The position numbers were made by a program, and so were the translations under genes. The notes beneath the pieces are model-generated. The model was not told the DNA's origin. It did not search any database and was given only the letters and a program-made list of their open reading frames with translations. This document shows, in pieces, positions 34,630 through 42,707 of a DNA stretch of 64,000 bases. How positions within the stretch are numbered: the first letter of the stretch is position 1; each line of letters starts with the position of its first letter. Source of the DNA: Cytophagales bacterium Alg240-R148 (GTDB taxonomy: Bacteria > Bacteroidota > Bacteroidia > Cytophagales > Cyclobacteriaceae); contig LS999826.1 in assembly GCA_900537185.1 (NCBI GenBank), forward strand, positions 1,006,672 through 1,070,671. Direction: 5' to 3'.

Positions 34630-35916
34630 TTATCTTTTTTCCAATGTTTGATACGGTCTTTCAGTGTAACCAGTATAGATTTGTCTTGGTCTACCGATAG
34701 GCTCATTATTTTCTCTCATTTCTTTCCATTGTGCAATCCACCCAGGAAGTCTACCTAAAGCAAACATTACAGTGAACATTTCTACTGGCATGCCCAATGC
34801 TCTGTATATGATGCCCGAATAGAAATCAACATTCGGATAAAGTGATCTGTCAATGAAATATTGATCTTTTAAAGCAATTTCTTCCAATCCCTTGGCGATA
34901 TCTAAAATAGGATCGTTCACGCCTAATTTTGCTAGAACGTCATCGGCTGCCTTTTTGATTATTTTGGCTCTAGGGTCAAAGTTTTTGTATACTCTATGGC
35001 CAAATCCCATTAACCTAAATGGATCGTTTTTGTCTTTGGCTTTGTCCATCCATTTAGCTGTGTCTCCACCGTCTTTTTGAATGTTTTCCAGCATTTCAAT
35101 TACTGCTTGGTTGGCGCCACCGTGAAGTGGTCCCCAAAGGGCATTGATACCAGCTGAAATGGAGGCGTACAAACTTGCCTGAGAGGATCCAACAATTCTT
35201 ACCGTCGAAGTCGAACAGTTTTGTTCGTGGTCGGCATGAAGGATCAATAATTTATCTAAAGCACTTGAAACTACGGGATCTACAACAAAATCCTCGGCAG
35301 GGTGCTGGAACATCATTTTAAGGAAGTTAGAGCAATAGTCCAGTTTGTTGTCAGGGTAATTCACTGGGTGGCCTACTTCATTTTTATAAGACCAAGCTGC
35401 AAATGTTGGCATTTTTGCCAATATCCTAATTATGGATAATTCAACTGCATCTGCAGATCTATTGGGGTCTAATGATTCTGGGTAAAATGCCGTTAAAGAG
35501 GTTACCAAAGAAGATAAAACACCCATTGGATGTGCATTAGAAGGGAAACCATCTAATATTTTTTTATAGTCTTCGTGTACCAACGTATGGCTCTTAATTC
35601 TGTTAATGAAGTTGTCATGCTCCGATTTGTTCGGAAGCTCTCCATTAATTAACAAATAGGATACTTCTAAAAAACTTGATTTTTCGGCTAATTCTTCGAT
35701 CGAATATCCTCGGTACCTTAGAATACCGTTTTCGCCATCTAGGTATGTGATGGCACTTTTTGTAGAACCGGTGTTTTTAAACCCTGGATCAATGGTGATG
35801 AGTCCTGATTGAGCACGTAGCTTTGCTATATCAATAGCTTTTTCGTTTTCTACGCCGCCAATAACAGGAAGTTCAATTGATTTACCGTCTACTTTAATTT
35901 CTGCGAATTCTGACAT
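34630..35916 (-). CDS. gltA: Citrate synthase
   Basis: 428 residues from the ATG at 35916 (MSEFAEIKVDGK); a further 28 upstream codons look non-conserved. Type II (hexameric) citrate synthase: LTIDPGF-like N-terminus, ILRYRGYSIEELAE, the active-site His in LILHADHEQNCSTST and in NALWGPLHGGANQAV, and MGFGHRVYKNFDPRA with the catalytic Asp nearby. It condenses oxaloacetate and acetyl-CoA. It is preceded by a candidate terminator that would isolate it from the prohibitin gene. Confidence 0.97.
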   Translation of the reverse strand: MSEFAEIKVDGKSIELPVIGGVENEKAIDIAKLRAQSGLITIDPGFKNTGSTKSAITYLDGENGILRYRGYSIEELAEKSSFLEVSYLLINGELPNKSEHDNFINRIKSHTLVHEDYKKILDGFPSNAHPMGVLSSLVTSLTAFYPESLDPNRSADAVELSIIRILAKMPTFAAWSYKNEVGHPVNYPDNKLDYCSNFLKMMFQHPAEDFVVDPVVSSALDKLLILHADHEQNCSTSTVRIVGSSQASLYASISAGINALWGPLHGGANQAVIEMLENIQKDGGDTAKWMDKAKDKNDPFRLMGFGHRVYKNFDPRAKIIKKAADDVLAKLGVNDPILDIAKGLEEIALKDQYFIDRSLYPNVDFYSGIIYRALGMPVEMFTVMFALGRLPGWIAQWKEMRENNEPIGRPRQIYTGYTERPYQTLEKR

Positions 35917-35966
35917 ATTTTCAACATTGTTTTTGGGTTGTTGGGAATTGAGAGTGCGAATATAGT

Positions 35967-35989
35967 TAAAAAAGTTCTTAAAAAGAACT
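35967..35989 (-). terminator. Candidate weak terminator between the prohibitin gene and gltA
   Basis: Read on the minus strand: AGTTCTT-TTT-AAGAACT followed by TTTTTT. The stem is perfect but only 7 bp with two G-C pairs. It lies 20 bases after the prohibitin stop and upstream of the gltA start. Confidence 0.45.
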
Positions 35990-36009
35990 AATTTAACCAT
36001 TGAAGCATC

Positions 36010-36828
36010 TTAATTGTTGCCTAAAATTAATGGCATCCCATCTTTTCCACTGCCCACAACTATCACTTTTGAGTTTGGAGATTTTGAAAGCTCTAAGGTA
36101 GCTTCAATTCCTCTCATCCGTAAAAGGTTTTCTGTTAGGGAATTGTTAACAATGTTGTTGGCGATGGCCTCACCATCTGCTGCTATCCTTTTTCTTTCTG
36201 CTTCCGCTTTTTCTTTGTCTAATTTAAATTTATAAGCCAAAGCTTCTTGCTCTTGTTTGAGTTTGTTCTCAATTGCTAGTTTAATCTGCTCTGGCAAAAC
36301 AATCGACCGGATCAGACAGGCAGACATGTGTATGTTGTTTTGCTGTAAAACTATTTCGGCCACTTCTTCAATTTTTGATTCTACTTCGGGTCGTTTGGTG
36401 GAGTAAATTTCTTCGGCAGTATACTGTCCCATCACTTGCCTTACCGTTGACCTAATTTCAGGGATTACCAATCTGGTAATAAATTGTCTGTTGAAGGTTT
36501 CGTGTAAATAACCAATTTTATCGTATTCGGGATAAAACCTTGAAGTAACATCCACATTGATGGACAAACCATTTTTGTCCATCACGTCCATTTTTTCTTC
36601 AATGGTATTTTCGGATACTTCGTATACAATGGCATCGTTCCAAGGTGCTTTTATTTGCAAGCCAGGAGTGAGTACGTTTTCTTTGTCCAGACCATTGCTA
36701 AATTGATAGAAAATTACAGCACGTTCGTTGGAGGCTATTTTGAAAAATATTTGTGAAGAAAAGGCAAATACAAATATAATTCCTAATACAGCTATGATTA
36801 TGATAGGTACAAATTTTTTGCTATTCAT
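36010..36828 (-). CDS. Prohibitin/SPFH-domain membrane protein
   Basis: 272 residues. One N-terminal membrane helix (VPIIIIAVLGIIFVFAF), then a band-7/SPFH domain (NERAVIFYQFSNGL, LTPGLQIKAPWNDAI, LSINVDVTSRFYPE, RSTVRQVMGQYTAEEIY) and a long charged coiled coil (KQEQEALAYKFKLDKEKAEAE split after 20). Prohibitins form ring-shaped membrane scaffolds linked to proteases such as FtsH. It follows a DUF445 membrane protein by 15 bases, forming a two-gene operon. Confidence 0.88.
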   Translation of the reverse strand: MNSKKFVPIIIIAVLGIIFVFAFSSQIFFKIASNERAVIFYQFSNGLDKENVLTPGLQIKAPWNDAIVYEVSENTIEEKMDVMDKNGLSINVDVTSRFYPEYDKIGYLHETFNRQFITRLVIPEIRSTVRQVMGQYTAEEIYSTKRPEVESKIEEVAEIVLQQNNIHMSACLIRSIVLPEQIKLAIENKLKQEQEALAYKFKLDKEKAEAERKRIAADGEAIANNIVNNSLTENLLRMRGIEATLELSKSPNSKVIVVGSGKDGMPLILGNN

Positions 36829-36843
36829 TGTTAGTATGTTTGA

Positions 36844-37440
36844 TTACATACCAAATTTAATTATAAATACCTGTATTATACCAATTATAAAGCCTAGAAT
36901 ACCGCCAAGTAATTCAATTAGTCTGAATTCTTTCTTCATGATGCTAAAAAGAATGTCTTCGAACTTATCAGAAGAGAAATTGACCACTTTATCATACACA
37001 ATTTTTTCAATGTCTACTTCCTTTTGAATTTTATCGGCTAACGAGCCCATGACTTGTGGAAAGGCCGCCATAAATTCGGCCATCAAAGTCTCTTTAATTT
37101 TACCCTTTATAGAGTCGTTTAAGAACATGGCCAACATGGGCATGCTAGCGGCGAGTTTTTCGTTAAGAAAAATTTCAATTCGTTCTTCAACTACACCCGA
37201 TGCGGTGTCTAAAGTAGCAGGATCCTCAAATTTGTGTTTGATGTCTTCGATCGAAAACAATTCAGTTGCTACAATTTTACCCAATCGCTCGGCCAATTTC
37301 TTCTGCCTTTTTGGGAATACTCCTTGAATTTTGAAAATTAATAGGTTTACTGGTTTCCTAGGATGGAAAAGCATTTTTACGGCAATGTAGTTGGTAACCC
37401 AACCAATAAGTGCAGATATAACAGGGATCAAGTATAACAT
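36844..37440 (-). CDS. DUF445 membrane protein
   Basis: 198 residues with a hydrophobic helix at each end (LIPVISALIGWVTNYIAVKML and LLGGILGFIIGIIQVFIIKF). The N-terminal signature GWVTNYIAVKMLFHPRKPV and GVFPKRQKKLAERLGKIV define DUF445 (YheB-like). The middle is helical and charged. Function unknown in the family. It is the first gene of an operon with prohibitin. Confidence 0.85.
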   Translation of the reverse strand: MLYLIPVISALIGWVTNYIAVKMLFHPRKPVNLLIFKIQGVFPKRQKKLAERLGKIVATELFSIEDIKHKFEDPATLDTASGVVEERIEIFLNEKLAASMPMLAMFLNDSIKGKIKETLMAEFMAAFPQVMGSLADKIQKEVDIEKIVYDKVVNFSSDKFEDILFSIMKKEFRLIELLGGILGFIIGIIQVFIIKFGM

Positions 37441-37459
37441 ATTGTAATTGTTTGAGCCG

Positions 37460-37492
37460 CAAAAATAGAATAATATATTTTAAAATAACAAA
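37460..37492 (-). promoter_or_regulatory. Candidate promoter of the DUF445-prohibitin operon
   Basis: On the minus strand: TTTG (37492-37489), 21-base spacer, exact -7 TATTTTTG (37467-37460), ~12 bases before the predicted start and 20 before the ATG. Confidence 0.5.
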
Positions 37493-37645
37493 GATCCCTA
37501 TTTAACAATAAAGTAACCTATTGTTCATGTTCACTTGACGATAAGGTAATCTTAGTTTGTTAATATTGTGACATAATACTTGAGTCACCTATGTCAATTC
37601 TATTTTGGACTTTTTAGGATGAGATATTGTCTTGAGGGATATGGT

Positions 37646-37674
37646 GGGAGAAACGAGGGTTTCTCCCTTTTTTT
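37646..37674 (+). terminator. Plus-strand intrinsic terminator without an upstream gene
   Basis: Perfect 9-bp stem GGGAGAAAC / GTTTCTCCC with a GAGG loop and T7 on the plus strand. No plus-strand gene precedes it for kilobases. On the minus strand the hairpin follows the lepB stop by a few bases but has no T tract, so it is not a standard lepB terminator, although it could protect the lepB mRNA 3' end. Confidence 0.7.
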
Positions 37675-37677
37675 GTT

Positions 37678-38808
37678 TTATTCAATTAAGTTGAATACAC
37701 GGTTCCATCGGATTAGATCCAACCAGCTGCCATCATTGTCATAACTCATCCATATAATAAATGCCTTTCCTACAATGTGGTCTTCGGGTACAAATCCCCA
37801 GTATCTAGAGTCCAATGAATTGTCTCTGTTGTCTCCCATCATGAAATAATAATCTTGGTTGAAAGTATACTCCGTTACTTCCTGTCCATCGATGAATAAC
37901 TTACCATCTTGGATGGAAGCATTTTCGTTGTGGTCATAGATGGTGATGGTCTTGCCATATTTGGCCAGGTTTTCGTCGTTTATTGCAATTTTCCAACCTT
38001 TAGAAGGGATCTGAAGAGGGCCAAAGTTGTCTCCATTCCAATCCAACTCCATGCCTCCCAATACACTGTGGTTGCCCTTTCCGGCCAAAGAATTACTCCT
38101 TTTTTCAACTTTTTCAACAAATGGTAGAGCGTTCAATTGGTCGGCAATTTCTTTGGTAATGTTCAAGCTGTAAACATACCCGTCTTGGTAATTGGTATAT
38201 TGGCCTAAACTGTTCAACGGTATGTCGAATTGCCTGAAAACTCTTTCTCTAATTATGTTATTGGTGTATATTTGATAGGTATACTGCATGAATTCAGGGT
38301 TTTCACCTGGTTCGCCATTCACTACAATTGCAGAGTTTTTTATTTCTAATACATCTCCAGCAACTGCAATGCACCTTTTGATGTAATTGGTTCGTAAGTC
38401 TACTGGGTATCCTTTTCCAGAAGAATTGCCTATATATTCACCAGGATAATTGAAAACTACTACGTCGTTTCTTTCCACATCAGAAAAACCAGGCAATCTG
38501 TATTGCGGCAGTTGCACCCAGTCCAAGTAAGACGGAATGTTGGTTCCCCAGATTTTTTGGTGTGTTAAAGGCATTTGCAATGGCGTTTTTGGTGTTCTCG
38601 GGCCATAGTGCAATTTGCTAACAAAAAGAAAATCACCAACTAATAGTGATTTCTCCATAGAAGGAGTAGGGATAACAAATGCTTCCATAAAAATCCATCG
38701 GATGAAAGTGGCTGCCACCACTGCAAAAATTATGGCATCTCTCCATTCTCTACCTTTGCTTTTAGGCTTTTGGTCTTTTTTATTTTTACCGAATAATTTA
38801 AATGTCAT
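37678..38808 (-). CDS. lepB: Signal peptidase I
   Basis: 376 residues. One N-terminal membrane helix, then the catalytic Ser50 in IPTPSMEKSLLVGDFL and general base Lys144 in YIKRCIAVAGD. The GDNRDNSLDSRYWG box (MMGDNRDNS) and the end segment VGKAFIIW are also present. A large insertion between them is typical of Bacteroidota. It cleaves signal peptides of exported proteins in the inner membrane. It is the last gene of the parA-parB-DUF5683-dapB-lepB cluster. Confidence 0.95.
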   Translation of the reverse strand: MTFKLFGKNKKDQKPKSKGREWRDAIIFAVVAATFIRWIFMEAFVIPTPSMEKSLLVGDFLFVSKLHYGPRTPKTPLQMPLTHQKIWGTNIPSYLDWVQLPQYRLPGFSDVERNDVVVFNYPGEYIGNSSGKGYPVDLRTNYIKRCIAVAGDVLEIKNSAIVVNGEPGENPEFMQYTYQIYTNNIIRERVFRQFDIPLNSLGQYTNYQDGYVYSLNITKEIADQLNALPFVEKVEKRSNSLAGKGNHSVLGGMELDWNGDNFGPLQIPSKGWKIAINDENLAKYGKTITIYDHNENASIQDGKLFIDGQEVTEYTFNQDYYFMMGDNRDNSLDSRYWGFVPEDHIVGKAFIIWMSYDNDGSWLDLIRWNRVFNLIE

Positions 38809-38869
38809 GGTATCTTTTTTTAGTATAAGTATTGGTCGAGTTGATTTTATTACAAAAAGAACGAAAAAA

Positions 38870-39586
38870 TTAAAAGGAAATGAAATCTTTCATGCTTAAA
38901 GTACCTTTTTGGTTAATGATCCATTCAGCTACAAGAACAGCTCCAAGAGCAAACCCCTGTCGGTTGTGGGCAGTATGTTTTATTTCTATCTCGTCTACTT
39001 CCGAGTCGAACTTTACTATATGTGTGCCTGGAACCCCAGCAATTCTTTCAGCAGTAATACCAATTTCATTGTTGGCAGGAGTATGGGTTTCTTTCCACCC
39101 ATTTTTATCTTCTAAATGTTCCAATAGGCCATCGGCAATAGAAATTGCTGTGCCACTTGGAGAGTCTAACTTTTCTGTGTGGTGAATTTCATGAATGCCC
39201 ACTTTGTAATCGGCTTGTTTGTTCATGATCTTTGCTAGAAACGCATTCAGTTTAAAGAAAATATTAACGCCAATGCTGTAATTAGAAGCGTAAAAAAAAC
39301 TCCCCTGGTGGTCCAAACAATATTGGTCAATTTCTGGTTTTTTGTCAAGCCACCCCGTGGTACCTGAGAGTACAGGTATGTTGTGGTCGATGCACCTTTT
39401 AATATTGTCGAATGCCGCTTCGGGCATAGTAAACTCAATGGCACAATCTATTTTACTTTTATCAAAGTTTTCAAATTCTGCCATGTTGTGGTGGTCCACT
39501 TTTAGAACAATGGCATGGCCTCTGTCAACGGCAATTTTTTCAATGGTTTTTCCCATTTTACCGTAACCAAAAAGAGCAATATTCAT
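38870..39586 (-). CDS. dapB: 4-hydroxy-tetrahydrodipicolinate reductase
   Basis: 238 residues, slightly short as in Bacteroidota. The N-terminal nucleotide-binding GYGKMGKTIE, the catalytic EIHHTEKLDSPSGTA with the His and Lys of the active site, and the tetrahydrodipicolinate loop. It reduces HTPA with NAD(P)H in lysine and diaminopimelate synthesis. It begins one base after the DUF5683 gene stops. Confidence 0.96.
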   Translation of the reverse strand: MNIALFGYGKMGKTIEKIAVDRGHAIVLKVDHHNMAEFENFDKSKIDCAIEFTMPEAAFDNIKRCIDHNIPVLSGTTGWLDKKPEIDQYCLDHQGSFFYASNYSIGVNIFFKLNAFLAKIMNKQADYKVGIHEIHHTEKLDSPSGTAISIADGLLEHLEDKNGWKETHTPANNEIGITAERIAGVPGTHIVKFDSEVDEIEIKHTAHNRQGFALGAVLVAEWIINQKGTLSMKDFISF

Positions 39587-39587
39587 T

Positions 39588-40190
39588 TTATAATTTTATT
39601 TTAATAGACAAACCTGGTACAATCGTGTTGCCAATCAATAACACGGTTGGATCCAGCTTTAGTTTTAAATCTTCGTTAACATCAAATTCTTTTAAATGGG
39701 CATCGATGTGCGCATCTGCAATATTGAGCAAATATACTATACCAGTTAGAACAATCATATAGTCCCTTTCGCGTCTTGCCTGGTCTATTATGGACCTCAA
39801 TTGGTCTTCACTTAGACCAGAAGGTGAACGGGTAAGGTCATTGTCCAGAATATAAAAAAGTTCATTTTTGTATTTTAAGTATTGGTCGTTGTACCAGGTC
39901 ATAGCATAACCAAACCCGATAAGGCCTCCATAAACCAACGGAATTTTCCAATACCTTTTGTTGTACGCCTGGCCCAATCCTGGAAGCACTGCAGAATACA
40001 ATCCTGCTTTTCTTGGGTTGAATACAAAATTGCTTTTTTTAATGTCTATGGTGTCGCTTTTAGCCTCTACAAACAAGGTGTCTTGGCTGTTGTTTAATAG
40101 GAGCAAAGAGTCTTTTTCAATGTCTTGAGCAGGTGCGGATGCGCAGACAATAGCGGTCAGGATAAAAATTAAAAAATAAGGCAATCTCAT
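39588..40190 (-). CDS. DUF5683 envelope protein
   Basis: 200 residues with an N-terminal signal (YFLIFILTAIVCASAPAQ). The conserved core is FNPRKAGLYSAVLPGLGQAYN with RYWKIPLVYGGLIGFGYAMTW; a second hydrophobic stretch follows (YMIVLTGIVYLLNIADAHIDA). DUF5683 is regularly found between parB and dapB in Bacteroidota; its function is unknown. It is tightly packed with parB (two bases) and dapB (one base). Confidence 0.85.
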   Translation of the reverse strand: MRLPYFLIFILTAIVCASAPAQDIEKDSLLLLNNSQDTLFVEAKSDTIDIKKSNFVFNPRKAGLYSAVLPGLGQAYNKRYWKIPLVYGGLIGFGYAMTWYNDQYLKYKNELFYILDNDLTRSPSGLSEDQLRSIIDQARRERDYMIVLTGIVYLLNIADAHIDAHLKEFDVNEDLKLKLDPTVLLIGNTIVPGLSIKIKL

Positions 40191-40192
40191 TG

Positions 40193-41095
40193 TTACATAT
40201 TCAATATGTCCAGTATCCGATTCAAATCATCGGTAGAAACAAATGGGATCTTTATTTCCCCTTTGTCTCCATCTGATTTTATAACCACTTTGGTGCCAAA
40301 GTGTGAAATTAAATTGGTTTGCACTCTTTTAATTTCAGGATTGTCTTCCGAAACTTTTTCTTCTGTTGCTACTGGTTTGCTAGGAGCAAGTGAATTTCTT
40401 ACCAATTCTTCTACCTTTCTTACAGATAAGTCGTTTTCAATGGCTTGTTTGAAAATGGACAGCTGCAAATCAATGTTTTCAATATTTACCAATGCTCTGG
40501 CATGTCCCATAGATAATTTTTTATCTCTTACCGCGGCTTGAATGTCTGGTGGTAGTTTGAGCAACCTCAAGTAGTTGTTCACAGTTGCTCGTTTTTTTCC
40601 AACTCTGTCGCCCAACTCTTCTTGTTTTAAATCACATTCGGAAAGCAACCTTTGGTAACTTAATGCAATTTCAACGGCATTGAGGTTTTCTCTCTGAATG
40701 TTTTCAATTAGAGCCATTTCCAACATTTGTTGGTCATTGGCAGTTCTAATATAAGCGGGTACCGTTGTTAGTCCTGCTAATTTGGATGCCTGAAACCGTC
40801 TTTCTCCAGAAATAAGTTGGTACTGGTTGGCACTTATTTTTCTAACAGTAATGGGTTGAATAATGCCCTGCACTTTTATAGATTCTGATAATTCCTGCAG
40901 TGCTTCTTGGTCAAAATCGGTTCTTGGCTGGTAGGGATTGGTCTCTATTTCAGTAAGCTTAATCTCGTTCATAGACATGACAACTTCCCGCTCTGATACC
41001 AGCTTCTCTCTTCTGTCTTCCTTCTTTGGGCTATCTTCTAACAAAGCACCCAATCCTCTTCCCAATGCGTTCTTTCTTTTATTCAACTTTGCCAT
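40193..41095 (-). CDS. parB: Chromosome-partitioning protein ParB
   Basis: 300 residues. N-terminal ALGRGLGALL, the ParB/Srx CTPase box (NPYQPRTDFDQEALQELSESI, ISGERRFQASKLAG with GERR), the ENIQRENLNAVEIA region and a helix-turn-helix (LGDRVGKKRATVNNYLRLL). It binds parS and slides as a clamp to segregate chromosomes with ParA, encoded seven bases upstream. I did not find a parS-like palindrome in the window. Confidence 0.96.
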   Translation of the reverse strand: MAKLNKRKNALGRGLGALLEDSPKKEDRREKLVSEREVVMSMNEIKLTEIETNPYQPRTDFDQEALQELSESIKVQGIIQPITVRKISANQYQLISGERRFQASKLAGLTTVPAYIRTANDQQMLEMALIENIQRENLNAVEIALSYQRLLSECDLKQEELGDRVGKKRATVNNYLRLLKLPPDIQAAVRDKKLSMGHARALVNIENIDLQLSIFKQAIENDLSVRKVEELVRNSLAPSKPVATEEKVSEDNPEIKRVQTNLISHFGTKVVIKSDGDKGEIKIPFVSTDDLNRILDILNM

Positions 41096-41102
41096 TTCGT
41101 CT

Positions 41103-41873
41103 TTAATCTAGGTTATTCTTTACTAATATTTCTTTTGCGAGATTCAAATAGCTAATGGATCCCTTGCTTTCTGCGTCGTGTATAATAGCTGGCATACCAA
41201 AACTCGGCGCCTCACTTAATTTAATGTTTCTAGGAATAAGCGTTCCAAATACAATCTTTTTGAAATGGTGTTTAACTTCATCAACTACCTGGTTGGACAA
41301 ACGCAAACGCACATCGTACATGGTTAACAATATTCCTTCAATTTCTAGTTCAGGGTTCAGCCTGGATTGAATGATTTTTATTGTATTTAAAAGTTTACCC
41401 AAACCTTCTAATGCAAAATATTCACATTGCACCGGGATGATAACAGAATCTGCTGCAGTCAGCGCATTGATGGTAATAAGACCCAATGAAGGCGAGCAAT
41501 CAATAATAATGAAATCATACTCGTCTCCAAGCTCAGCCAATGATTTCTTCATTCTTCCTTCTCTGTCTTCAATATTAACCATTTCAACTTCTGCACCAAC
41601 CAAATCAATATGGGAGGGGAGCAAGTCTAGGTAGTCAAAATCAGAATGCACGATGGCATCCTTGGCTTTTACACCATCTACCATACATTCATACACACTG
41701 TTTTCGACTTCTTTTGGATTCAAACCAATGCCCGAAGTAGAATTGGCCTGTGGATCTGCATCCACGATCAATGTCTTGTACTCTAGTGCTGCAAAACTGG
41801 CTGCGAGATTGATGGCAGTTGTGGTTTTTCCAACACCGCCTTTTTGATTGGCTATGGCAATAATTTTGGTCAT
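41103..41873 (-). CDS. parA: Chromosome-partitioning ATPase ParA
   Basis: 256 residues of the Soj/ParA class. Deviant Walker [19 protein letters not shown] with the signature lysine, Walker B-type [12 protein letters not shown], and the ParA-typical [15 protein letters not shown]. It forms ATP-dependent DNA-bound dimers that move ParB-parS. It starts three bases after the UPF0173 gene and leads into parB. Confidence 0.96.
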   Translation of the reverse strand: MTKIIAIANQKGGVGKTTTAINLAASFAALEYKTLIVDADPQANSTSGIGLNPKEVENSVYECMVDGVKAKDAIVHSDFDYLDLLPSHIDLVGAEVEMVNIEDREGRMKKSLAELGDEYDFIIIDCSPSLGLITINALTAADSVIIPVQCEYFALEGLGKLLNTIKIIQSRLNPELEIEGILLTMYDVRLRLSNQVVDEVKHHFKKIVFGTLIPRNIKLSEAPSFGMPAIIHDAESKGSISYLNLAKEILVKNNLD

Positions 41874-41876
41874 ATT

Positions 41877-42560
41877 CTACAGTTTTAGAGTTTGGCCTAT
41901 ATTTAAAAATATCATTTCTTTATTTGTTTCTTTAGCCGCATTTTTCGCTTTTTCCTGATTGATTTCAATAACTGGAAAAGTGTCGTAATGCGCTGCCATT
42001 ATTTTTTTGGTGCCAACAAATTCCGCTGCCTTAATAGCATCCAAATACCCCATAGTGTAAGTATCTCCCACTGGTAAAATGGCTAAATCGATTGCTGTTT
42101 CTTCTGCTATTAATTTCATATCGAAATGCAGGGCAGTATCGCCAGAAAAATAAATAGATTTTCCATTGTTAAACTTAATTACAAAGCCAGCTGGGTTTCC
42201 CCCATAACTTCCGTCCGGAAAACTACTAGAATGAATGGCGTTTACCATTTTTACAGTTCCGAATTCAAAGTCAACAGCGCCACCATGGTTCATAGGGTGC
42301 CCATTTTTAATGCCTTTGTTTTGGAACCAGTTAATTATTTCATAATTAGACACCAACATGGCTCCACTGTTTTGAGCAATGGCCTCCACATCTACTATAT
42401 GGTCCTGGTGTGCATGGCTGATCAAAATATAATCAGGTTGTAACTCAGTTATATCGATGTTTTTTGCCAATTCGTTGGGTGTTATGAAAGGGTCGAATAA
42501 AAGGGTAGAACCTTCATAAACTACTTCGAATGATGCATGTCCTAAATATCTAATTTCCAT
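41877..42560 (-). CDS. UPF0173 metal-dependent hydrolase (metallo-beta-lactamase fold)
   Basis: 227 residues. Metal-site motif SHAHQDHIVDVE, plus GHASFEV at the start, NAIHSSSFPDG, and YFSGDTALHFDM and MAAHYDTFP for the remaining ligands. The UPF0173 family is a lactonase-like hydrolase with no settled substrate. It is the first gene of the parAB operon; a minus-strand TATCTTTG at 42606-42599 is a likely -7 element. Confidence 0.9.
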   Translation of the reverse strand: MEIRYLGHASFEVVYEGSTLLFDPFITPNELAKNIDITELQPDYILISHAHQDHIVDVEAIAQNSGAMLVSNYEIINWFQNKGIKNGHPMNHGGAVDFEFGTVKMVNAIHSSSFPDGSYGGNPAGFVIKFNNGKSIYFSGDTALHFDMKLIAEETAIDLAILPVGDTYTMGYLDAIKAAEFVGTKKIMAAHYDTFPVIEINQEKAKNAAKETNKEMIFLNIGQTLKL

Positions 42561-42654
42561 AATGGTTACAATTCGGTTTATAAAACAAAATTGGCTTACA
42601 AAGATAGAATATTAATTGATATTTAATAATGATAATAAACAGCCATTGTACATA

Positions 42655-42684
42655 TAAAAATAACCCCCTCAGATTGAGGGGGTT
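42655..42684 (-). terminator. Intrinsic terminator of pyrG-yidC
   Basis: 9-bp G/C-rich stem AACCCCCTC / GAGGGGGTT with an AGATT loop; on the minus strand it is followed by ATTTTTATATG, 24 bases after the yidC stop. Confidence 0.85.
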
Positions 42685-42707
42685 TGTGTATTTTGAGCAA
42701 GAAGAAC

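Noticed and set aside
37577..37616. Very short plus-strand ORFs in the lepB-DUF445 gap
   Set aside because: Eight codons or fewer before a stop; no ribosome binding site. The terminator without gene is better explained by an untranslated RNA.
40193..41873. parS site near parAB
   Set aside because: I looked for a parS-like palindrome around CACGTG near the operon and did not see one; not claimed.
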